Shown piece by piece: positions 1-5,042 of a DNA stretch of 5,108 nt. Position 1 is the first letter of the stretch; the number at the start of each line of letters is the position of its first letter. The stretch lies in NCBI GenBank assembly GCA_020433835.1, contig JAGRBY010000540.1, positions 1 to 5,108 on the forward strand, given 5' to 3'. A program made the translations under genes and the position numbers. Origin of the DNA: Anaerolineae bacterium. Its GTDB lineage: Bacteria > Chloroflexota > Anaerolineae > 4572-78 > J111. Under the pieces are notes generated by a model. It was given only the letters and a program-made list of their open reading frames with translations, had not been told where the DNA came from and did no database searches.

Positions 1-2
1 CG

Positions 3-1463
3 ATGGTCGCGCCCGGCTACTATTTTATGGACAGCCCCGGCAACGATCTGGAAAGCGTCGCCGGTCAGGTGGCTGCCGGTTGTAACATGGTCTTTTTTGT
101 GACGGGCAACGGTTCCATCACCAACTTCCCCTTTGTGCCGACGCTTAAAGTGGTCACCACCAGTCGCCGCTATCAGCTTCTCTCGCAGGAGATGGATGTC
201 AACGCCGGACAGTATCTCGACGGCACACCGATGGATACTTTGGGGCAGCAGATGTTTGAACAGACGTTGACGGTGGCCTCGGGCGCGCGCAGTGTCGGCG
301 AGAAAGCCGGCCATTCCCAGGTGCAAATCTGGCGCGATTGGCGACAAACCGACGCCAACCAGCTCGACAAACTGCTGGCGGTTGCACCACCCGACGGAAC
401 CGGCATTCCCATAAAAACAGGCAGCCGCCTGCCGCTATCCCTCCCAACATTTGAAGCGTTCCGAACCCCTAACGGCTATGCCACCGACCAGGTTGGCTTG
501 ATCCTGCCCCCCAGCCTGTGCGCCGGACAAATTGCCCGCATGACCGCCGATCGGCTGAACCGGAAAGGGCTGGGGCACGAGCAGCAGCTCTCTCGCTTTG
601 TCGGCCTGGTGCATACCGAGGGCTGTGGAGCCTCCGGCGGCGCATCGCAGGAGCTTTACATCCGTACCCTGCTGGGCTATCTAACCCATCCGCTGGTCAA
701 ACACGGCCTGCTGCTGGAGCACGGCTGCGAGCAAACCCACAACGACTACATCCGGCAGCGCATCGAGCAGATGGGGCTTGATCCGCAGCGCTTTGGCTGG
801 GCCAGCGTGCAGTTAGATGGCGGCCTGGAACGGGTTATGCACAAGATGGAGGACTGGTTCACGGCCGAAATAGCCGCCGCCGAGGCCGCTCCGCGTGAAA
901 CCGTCGGTCTGGAGGGATTGCGGCTGGGCCTGGTCAGCGCCGGTTCGATCTCAGCCGAGGCCGCCCTAAGCCTGGCTCGCCTCACCCAGCTCATTGTGGC
1001 GCACGGCGGCACTGTCGTGGTGCCGGAACAAGGCGGCTTGCTGACCAACGATCACTATCGAGAAACCTTGCGGGACGATTCATCTAACACGCCTTCACTG
1101 AGCTACGGCCAGCAACCGGCGACGCCCGGATTTCATATTATGGAAATGCCTTCGACTCACTGGGTCGAAACCCTGACCGGCCTGGGGGCGACCGGGGTGG
1201 ATAGGTTAGTGGCTTATGTGGCTGAACATCCGCTGCCAAGCCATCCTTTGGTGCTGCTCTTACAAATCACCGCCGACGCCACGCTTCAGCAGCGGTTTGG
1301 GGAAGATATTGATCTGCTTCTGACGGGAAACAACGCCTTGTGGCCGGAGCAAATTCTGGCTAGCGTCATCGCTGTTGTACCCCGAACCACCATGCCGAAA
1401 CTCTACCGCCAGGGGAATATTGACTTTCAGATTACGCGAGGGTTGTTGGGGGTATCGTTGTAA
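3..1463 (+). CDS. UxaA/GarD-family dehydratase, 3' part of a long tandem-domain protein (5' partial)
   Basis: The family dehydrates sugar acids (altronate, galactarate) to 2-keto-3-deoxy acids in the cytoplasm using a metal ion. The 486 visible residues begin inside a domain: residues 4-113 match the C-terminal part of UxaA/GarD (PGYYFMDSPGND at 4-15, TGNGS at 34-38, MDVNAG at 64-69, QIWRDW at 108-113). About residues 130-300 then form another family 'second' domain with HTEGCG (204-209) and EHGCEQTHND (239-248). Residues 375-486 are a second, diverged copy of the C-terminal part. The Met at position 3 is not a credible start: it lies mid-domain, the frame is open to the window edge, and the N-terminal half of the first copy is missing. 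UxaA and GarD are about 500 residues, so the full protein is probably nearer 900 or more (inference). It converges on the leftward genes. The substrate cannot be assigned. Confidence 0.85.
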   Translation: MVAPGYYFMDSPGNDLESVAGQVAAGCNMVFFVTGNGSITNFPFVPTLKVVTTSRRYQLLSQEMDVNAGQYLDGTPMDTLGQQMFEQTLTVASGARSVGEKAGHSQVQIWRDWRQTDANQLDKLLAVAPPDGTGIPIKTGSRLPLSLPTFEAFRTPNGYATDQVGLILPPSLCAGQIARMTADRLNRKGLGHEQQLSRFVGLVHTEGCGASGGASQELYIRTLLGYLTHPLVKHGLLLEHGCEQTHNDYIRQRIEQMGLDPQRFGWASVQLDGGLERVMHKMEDWFTAEIAAAEAAPRETVGLEGLRLGLVSAGSISAEAALSLARLTQLIVAHGGTVVVPEQGGLLTNDHYRETLRDDSSNTPSLSYGQQPATPGFHIMEMPSTHWVETLTGLGATGVDRLVAYVAEHPLPSHPLVLLLQITADATLQQRFGEDIDLLLTGNNALWPEQILASVIAVVPRTTMPKLYRQGNIDFQITRGLLGVSL

Positions 1464-1485
1464 ACCTTATACAGAAGATACCCCT
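1448..1485. terminator. Inverted repeat spanning the stop codon of the dehydratase gene
   Basis: GGGGTATC (1449-1456) and GATACCCC (1477-1484) are perfect 8-bp inverted repeats separated by 20 nt, extendable by one G-T pair at 1448/1485. The TAA stop (1461-1463) lies in the loop. No T-run follows, so a classical rho-independent terminator is doubtful; it may protect the transcript 3' end or be chance. Confidence 0.3.
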
Positions 1486-1517
1486 TCGTAGAGTCCGCGT
1501 CTTTATTGATCGGTGTG

Positions 1518-1620
1518 GTTACCCTTACCTGTCAGCGACGTTACCCTTGCCTGCTAGCGTCGTTACCCTTACCTGCCAGCAACGTTACCCTTACCTGCCA
1601 GCGTCGTTACCCTTACCTGG
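1518..1620. repeat. 22-bp tandem repeat, four full units plus a partial fifth
   Basis: Units start at 1518, 1540, 1562, 1584 and 1606, an exact 22-bp period. Each begins GTTACCC and continues as TTACCTG (TTGCCTG in the second unit), followed by a variable tail such as CCAGCGTC, CCAGCAAC, TCAGCGAC or CTAGCGTC. The fifth unit keeps only about 15 bases before diverging. The units are contiguous with no spacers, which excludes a CRISPR array. Within each unit TTACCC and TTACCTG form a short sub-repeat. Function unknown; such arrays often vary in copy number between strains. Confidence 0.9.
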
Positions 1621-1689
1621 TGTCGATGCGATCCAAGGCATGGATGCTTAAATGGCCGGGTTTGACAGCGTTGGTAGAGATACCCCATA

Positions 1690-1740
1690 TAACACAAACA
1701 TAAACCCCAGGTATCGTTGCCTGAGGCTTATTTTGTGTTA
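1690..1740. terminator. Long imperfect hairpin, likely bidirectional terminator between convergent genes
   Basis: The left arm 1690-1711 (TAACACAAA, then ATAA, CC, CAGG) pairs with the right arm 1720-1740 (CCTG, GG, TTAT, TTTGTGTTA), giving about 19 base pairs with two mismatches and one bulged C, closed by an 8-nt loop (TATCGTTG). The top of the stem is GC-rich and the outer part AT-rich. The right arm therefore supplies a T-rich tract (TTATTTTGTGTT) on the + strand, and the left arm supplies one (TTTATGTTTGTGTT) on the - strand. This is the expected arrangement for a terminator serving both converging genes. Confidence 0.65.
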
Positions 1741-1789
1741 CGGCAATAATGGAAGCCAAGAGATTGTAATGTGTGGGTGATGTCTGTAA

Positions 1790-2389
1790 TTACCTCTCAC
1801 TTTGCCCATCAATGGGGCGACCGACGGCCAAGGTTTTGTAGAAAACCTCATCCAGCTCCAGATAGTCGCCATCCGGTTGAACACCAAGGGCATCGAGTGC
1901 TTTGCTAAAGAAGCAGCGAACGGTAATAGCGGTAGTCAGGTCAAATATCTCGGCATCGGATAGGCCATGCTGCTTGAGGTTGTCAATATCGGCCTGGGTG
2001 ATGGCGGTGGCGTCGCGAACAACTTGTTCGGCGTAGGCCATAATCGCCACATCGGCCGGATCGAGGTCGGCGGTGCGGTAGTCGGTGGCGATGCGGAGCA
2101 GTTCTTCCTGGGTGTAAAACTGTTCGCACAGCACCAGGCTGTGGGCCAGCGAACAGTAGGAGTGGCGCAGGGTGCGGGCAGCGGCCAGTGTCGCCAACTC
2201 GTAGCGGCGGGGATCGAGGTTGGTTTTGATAGCGCCTAAGAGATTACCCCAGATGGCCATAACGTCGGGGCGGTGGCTAAACATCTGAACGTAGTTAGGG
2301 ATGCGTCCATCCGGCAGTCGATTTTCTTCATACATACGGCGCACCTCGCCGGTGGCCTCTGCATCGGGAATGGTGTTGATAAAGGGCAT
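1790..2389 (-). CDS. Carboxymuconolactone decarboxylase / AhpD-fold family protein
   Basis: This 199-residue protein has the all-helical AhpD/CMD fold signature. RYELATLAAARTLRHSYCSLAH (in two parts, residues 61-75 and 76-83) carries the family's conserved Glu (64), the reactive Cys79 and His83 four residues later (Cys-x3-His). The first Cys of the usual CxxC pair is replaced by His76, so a dithiol peroxidase or disulfide relay mechanism is unlikely in its standard form. Cys88 and Cys159 are also present, but not at the CxxC spacing. Residues 107-170 fit the second helical half common to the 'peroxidase-related' subgroup. The start at 2389 is supported by AAGGAG seven bases upstream. It is the last gene of the leftward block, 237 bp after the deacetylase gene. 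The reaction is unknown; the family includes alkylhydroperoxidase partners and lactone decarboxylases. Confidence 0.85.
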   Translation of the reverse strand: MPFINTIPDAEATGEVRRMYEENRLPDGRIPNYVQMFSHRPDVMAIWGNLLGAIKTNLDPRRYELATLAAARTLRHSYCSLAHSLVLCEQFYTQEELLRIATDYRTADLDPADVAIMAYAEQVVRDATAITQADIDNLKQHGLSDAEIFDLTTAITVRCFFSKALDALGVQPDGDYLELDEVFYKTLAVGRPIDGQSER

Positions 2390-2396
2390 GGGTTTT

Positions 2397-2402
2397 CTCC
2401 TT
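2397..2402 (-). promoter_or_regulatory. Ribosome binding site of the AhpD-fold gene
   Basis: AAGGAG on the - strand, followed by a 7-nt spacer (AAAACCC) and ATG at 2389-2387. It fixes the start codon of this gene. Confidence 0.75.
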
Positions 2403-2434
2403 ATGGGTTTTGTATAACGCCGGGTAGCCTATTT

Positions 2435-2513
2435 GAATTATGAATTATGAGGGATGAATTATGAAGTTGTATCCATTCACCATTCATGATTAATTGTTCA
2501 CAATTCACAATTC
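2435..2513. repeat. AT-rich two-tier inverted repeat
   Basis: The outer arms are GAATTATGAATTATGA (from 2435) and TTCACAATTCACAATTC (2497-2513). They differ from perfect complementarity at two positions, and those become G-U pairs only in a - strand transcript. The inner arms ATGAATTATGAA (2454-2465) and TTCACCATTCAT (2476-2487) pair at 10 of 12 positions around a 10-nt loop. The motifs GAATTATGAA and TTCACAATTC are iterated within the arms. It lies in the leader side of the AhpD-fold gene, between it and the deacetylase gene. It resembles a dispersed intergenic repeat rather than an insertion sequence: there is no coding capacity and I see no clear target duplication. Confidence 0.7.
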
Positions 2514-2611
2514 TCTTCTTCAAGGTCGCTAGTTTTGGTTGAGGTAAAGGCGTAGCGGGGCAGAGAGTGAAATAACGGTTTTGTTGACCACGGCGTTAAC
2601 GTACGTATTTG

Positions 2612-2626
2612 TGGTATGTTATACCA
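2612..2626. repeat. Small perfect dyad abutting the deacetylase stop codon
   Basis: TGGTAT (2612-2617) and ATACCA (2621-2626) are perfect complements around a 3-nt centre, immediately next to the stop codon at 2629-2627. Just beyond lies the self-complementary ACGTACGT (2599-2606). On the - strand the dyad would form a small 6-bp hairpin without a following T-run, so it is a weak terminator candidate; an operator-like site is equally possible. Confidence 0.3.
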
Positions 2627-3445
2627 TTATGCGGATAGGTGAGCAACCTTTTGTTCTGAAATAAGTTCGGTTTCCTGGCCTTGGCCGGCAGCGGTGAAGC
2701 TGAAGGCGCGGTAGAAGCATTGGGTGCCAAAAATCGCCTGCTGTTCCTCAAACGGCAGGGTCATCAACCGTTCGTAGCCGGGCAGTTGAGAACAATGGGC
2801 TTGTACGGCTTGCCAGACTTGGTCCACATAAGCGCGGGTATCGATGTGAGTGGATACGGCCCATTCAGGCCAAGCCGTAGCGCGACGCTCAACACCGTCA
2901 ATCGTCATCACCAAATCGCCAAAGGCGGATTGGTAGGCCGCCAGCTCCGACGCGGTCAACACGCGGTAATACAAAGCATCAACGCGATGGGATGGGACGC
3001 CATCAAGGCGTAAGCCGTCGGCGGCTTGAACCACGGCGGCTGTGGTAAATTGGGCAATGGCAATGTGGTCGGGATGGCCGTAAACGCCGTAGGGATCGAA
3101 CGTCACCACAACCTGGGGTCGAATGTGCCGGATATACGTTGCAAGCTGCTGGGCAATCGACTGCGGTTCGGTCTGATTGAGATCACCATCCATATAATCA
3201 AGCATGTGTACGCTCTGGAGGTTGAGTATTTGGGCTGCTTTCTGGAGTTCACCGGCACGAATGTCGCCAAGCACATCAGGGCCGGGATTATCCTCTGGTG
3301 AGCCAAACCAACCGCGCTGGCCTCGGGTAGCGCAGATAAGGTGGGTTTCGATGCCCATAGCCGCATAGCGGGCCAGCGTTCCGCCGAAGCCAAGGGTTTC
3401 ATCATCGGGATGGGCCAGGATGGCGAGAATTTTGTTGTGGGTCAT
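2627..3445 (-). CDS. PIG-L/LmbE-family zinc-dependent N-deacetylase
   Basis: Enzymes of this family remove the acetyl group from N-acetylglucosamine-type substrates (GlcNAc-PI, mycothiol and bacillithiol precursors, and others) using one zinc ion. The 272-residue product shows the signature AHPDDE at residues 11-16: His12 and Asp15 are the expected zinc ligands and Asp14 the general base. The second motif GHPDH (123-127) gives the third ligand, His127. A further family motif, Arg63-x2-Glu66, and the Rossmann-like N-terminus (KILAILAHPDDE) are intact, so the enzyme should be active. No signal peptide or membrane segment is seen, so it is probably cytoplasmic. The start at 3445 is set by AAAGGAG seven bases upstream. 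It follows the decarboxylase gene by 76 bp on the same strand. The C-terminal 70 or so residues are not diagnostic. The substrate is unknown, and assignment to thiol biosynthesis (MshB/BshB) is not justified here. Confidence 0.9.
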   Translation of the reverse strand: MTHNKILAILAHPDDETLGFGGTLARYAAMGIETHLICATRGQRGWFGSPEDNPGPDVLGDIRAGELQKAAQILNLQSVHMLDYMDGDLNQTEPQSIAQQLATYIRHIRPQVVVTFDPYGVYGHPDHIAIAQFTTAAVVQAADGLRLDGVPSHRVDALYYRVLTASELAAYQSAFGDLVMTIDGVERRATAWPEWAVSTHIDTRAYVDQVWQAVQAHCSQLPGYERLMTLPFEEQQAIFGTQCFYRAFSFTAAGQGQETELISEQKVAHLSA

Positions 3446-3452
3446 GGTTCGG

Positions 3453-3459
3453 CTCCTTT
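3453..3459 (-). promoter_or_regulatory. Ribosome binding site of the PIG-L-type gene
   Basis: AAAGGAG on the - strand, a 7-nt spacer (CCGAACC), then ATG at 3445-3443. It decides the start of the deacetylase and allows it to be translated independently of the decarboxylase gene. Confidence 0.75.
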
Positions 3460-3485
3460 AGCGGAAGGCGGCAGTGAAAATCACC

Positions 3486-3511
3486 GTAGGACAAACTTAA
3501 GTTTGTCCTAC
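3486..3511. repeat. Perfect 26-bp palindrome between the decarboxylase and deacetylase genes
   Basis: GTAGGACAAACTT is followed directly by its exact reverse complement AAGTTTGTCCTAC, 13-bp arms with no spacer. It begins 10 bp beyond the decarboxylase stop codon. A smaller dyad, GTGA-AAA-TCAC (3474-3484), lies next to it on the deacetylase side. Neither strand shows a strong T-run after the stem, so complete termination is doubtful; partial termination, mRNA stabilisation or a dispersed palindromic repeat are all possible. Its perfection implies recent spread or selection. Confidence 0.85.
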
Positions 3512-3521
3512 AAGTCTATTT

Positions 3522-5027
3522 TCAAAAGAGATGCGCCGGTCTTAACTGTTTATCAAGTTGACGCCCTGCGGCCAGTACGATATGGGGTAACGCCTCGATA
3601 TCTTCAATAGACGTCCGGAAGTTGACAATGCACATGCGCATGACATATTTACCGTTAACAACAGCATTCGATAAGAAGGCGTCCGGGCTGGCGTGGAACT
3701 GCTCAACCAGGGCTTCGTTCAAAGCGTTCAGGTAGGTCTCGGTAGCCTCATCACCGGCTTGTAGATCGTGCGGTACGTAGCGGAAGGTGGTGATACTTAA
3801 GGAATGCGTACACGCTTCCAGTTCCGGGTGAGCCTGGGCCTGCTGATACAGCGTTTTGGCCAAATGAATATCTTCGGCAATCATCTGCTGATAGCCCTGC
3901 CGCCCGACCTGCTGCAAAGCCAGCCAAACTTTAAGCGCCCGAAAGCCGCGCGAGGTTTGCGGGCCGTACTCGTGGTAATGAATTTTGTCGCCGGGTTCAA
4001 GGAAGAAGTCAGGATGATAGGCAAAGGTATCGACCAATAAGCTGGCATCGCGCACCAAAACCGCTCCGGCTTCCAGGGGAACGTACAGCCATTTATGGGG
4101 ATCGAGCGCGATTGAGTCGGCTTCGGCCAGCGCCGCAAATTCCGATGGGCCTGCTTCGCCTAAGGCTGCTGCGGCTGCACCGTAAGCGCCATCAACGTGA
4201 AACCACAGATCATGCTTGCGACAAATCGCGGCAATCTCGGGCAGCGGATCTACCGCACCGACGCCAGTTGACCCGGCGGTGCCGATGACCATAAAAGGGA
4301 CATCGCCGCGAGCCAGGTCGGCTTCAATTTGGTGACGCAAGATCGTGGTATCCATGCGTAGCCTGTCATCCGTGGGTATCCAGCGGATGGCGTCGGTACC
4401 GAGACCAAACATATCGGCTGCTTTTTGAACCCAAGAGTGGGTTTGATTGGAGGTGTAAACCCGCAGTTGTCGTCCTTCTCCGGCCAGCAGCCCGCCTTCG
4501 CGCACAAGCCAGGGGGTTTTGGCTTTCCGAGCGACCAGAAAGGGAACCAGGTTAGCCATACTGCCGCCGCTAACCAGCAGCCCGCTGCAATTGGAGCCGT
4601 AGCCGATGAGTTCACCCAGCCAACGAATGGTTTGGGCCTCGATTTCGGTGGCCATCGGCGACAGCATCCAGCCGCCAACATTGGGGTTAACGGCTGCGGC
4701 CAGCAAGTCGCCCAGGCTGCCGATGGGAGCCGGAGTGCCGGCAATATAGCCCCAAAAACGCGGGTGGCCCAGATGGACGGAGTTATCAAACAGCAAATCG
4801 GCCGCCCGATTGAGCAGGCTGGCCGGGTCTTGGCCGTGTTCCGGCAGCGACGTTTCACCCAACACGGCCCGCAGTTGGGCGGGTGTTGTATCGAGCGAGA
4901 CAGGTTTCTGGGGCAGCTCGGTCATAAATTCGGTGATGCGGTCGATGAGTTGGTAGCCCAATGCCCGAAATTCTTCCGGTTGTATTTCAATCGGGGCCTG
5001 GCGGCTTCTTTTTGGTTGCGCTGGCAT
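3522..5027 (-). CDS. Group II pyridoxal-phosphate-dependent decarboxylase (aromatic-L-amino-acid decarboxylase-like)
   Basis: This 501-residue cytosolic fold-type I PLP enzyme is close to the usual ~480-residue length of aromatic amino acid decarboxylases. Residues 14-120 form the N-terminal dimer-swap segment ending in HPRFWGYIAGT (88-98). SGGSMANL (153-160) binds the PLP phosphate, and His197 in NQTHSW stacks on the ring. HVDGAYG (277-283) holds Asp279, which pairs with the pyridine nitrogen. ALDPHKW (307-313) gives the Schiff-base Lys312. RGFRALKVW (360-368) and the end NGKYVMRMCIVNFRT (458-472) complete the family pattern. Counted without gaps from the PLP lysine (29 residues), the catalytic-loop Tyr of human DDC (Tyr332) falls on Phe341, so an aldehyde-synthase or altered reaction is possible. 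The start at 5027 is set by AAGGAG five bases upstream. It is first of the leftward block. Substrate unassigned; aromatic amino acids are the family guess. Confidence 0.9.
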   Translation of the reverse strand: MPAQPKRSRQAPIEIQPEEFRALGYQLIDRITEFMTELPQKPVSLDTTPAQLRAVLGETSLPEHGQDPASLLNRAADLLFDNSVHLGHPRFWGYIAGTPAPIGSLGDLLAAAVNPNVGGWMLSPMATEIEAQTIRWLGELIGYGSNCSGLLVSGGSMANLVPFLVARKAKTPWLVREGGLLAGEGRQLRVYTSNQTHSWVQKAADMFGLGTDAIRWIPTDDRLRMDTTILRHQIEADLARGDVPFMVIGTAGSTGVGAVDPLPEIAAICRKHDLWFHVDGAYGAAAAALGEAGPSEFAALAEADSIALDPHKWLYVPLEAGAVLVRDASLLVDTFAYHPDFFLEPGDKIHYHEYGPQTSRGFRALKVWLALQQVGRQGYQQMIAEDIHLAKTLYQQAQAHPELEACTHSLSITTFRYVPHDLQAGDEATETYLNALNEALVEQFHASPDAFLSNAVVNGKYVMRMCIVNFRTSIEDIEALPHIVLAAGRQLDKQLRPAHLF

Positions 5028-5032
5028 GGTTT

Positions 5033-5038
5033 CTCCTT
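5033..5038 (-). promoter_or_regulatory. Ribosome binding site of the PLP decarboxylase gene
   Basis: AAGGAG on the - strand, a 5-nt spacer (AAACC), then ATG at 5027-5025. The structured repeat begins only about 5-8 nt upstream of this site, so any promoter of its own must lie inside or beyond the repeat. Confidence 0.75.
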
Positions 5039-5042
5039 GTTA

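Larger units (their letters stand above)
1464..1789. other. Convergent intergenic region, no gene seen
   Basis: This 326-bp gap lies between the 3' ends of the rightward dehydratase gene and the leftward carboxymuconolactone decarboxylase-like gene. It contains a 22-bp tandem repeat and a long hairpin, both listed separately. The only open frame of any size (1506-1703, +) is read straight through the tandem repeat, gives a repeat-born peptide and has no ribosome binding site, so I do not call it a gene. The stretches 1490-1517 and 1745-1789 show nothing I can interpret. Confidence 0.7.

Noticed and set aside
1518..1620. CRISPR array
   Set aside because: The units are directly contiguous with no unique spacers, and no cas gene is in the window.
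1506..1703. 65-codon open frame on the + strand in the convergent gap
   Set aside because: It is read through the 22-bp tandem repeat, giving a repeat-derived peptide (TLTCQRRYP recurring), with no ribosome binding site and no recognisable domain.
2584..2625. Sigma-70 promoter from TTGACC (2584-2589) and TATACC (2620-2625) on the + strand
   Set aside because: The spacing of 30 bp is far from the usual 17, and no + strand gene follows.
3026..3301. Open frame on the + strand over the deacetylase gene
   Set aside because: It is antisense to the zinc-binding region of the PIG-L-type gene and has no recognisable product or ribosome binding site.
4250..4858. 202-codon open frame on the - strand
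   Set aside because: It is an out-of-frame reading inside the decarboxylase gene, rich in Trp, Pro and Cys with no conserved motif.
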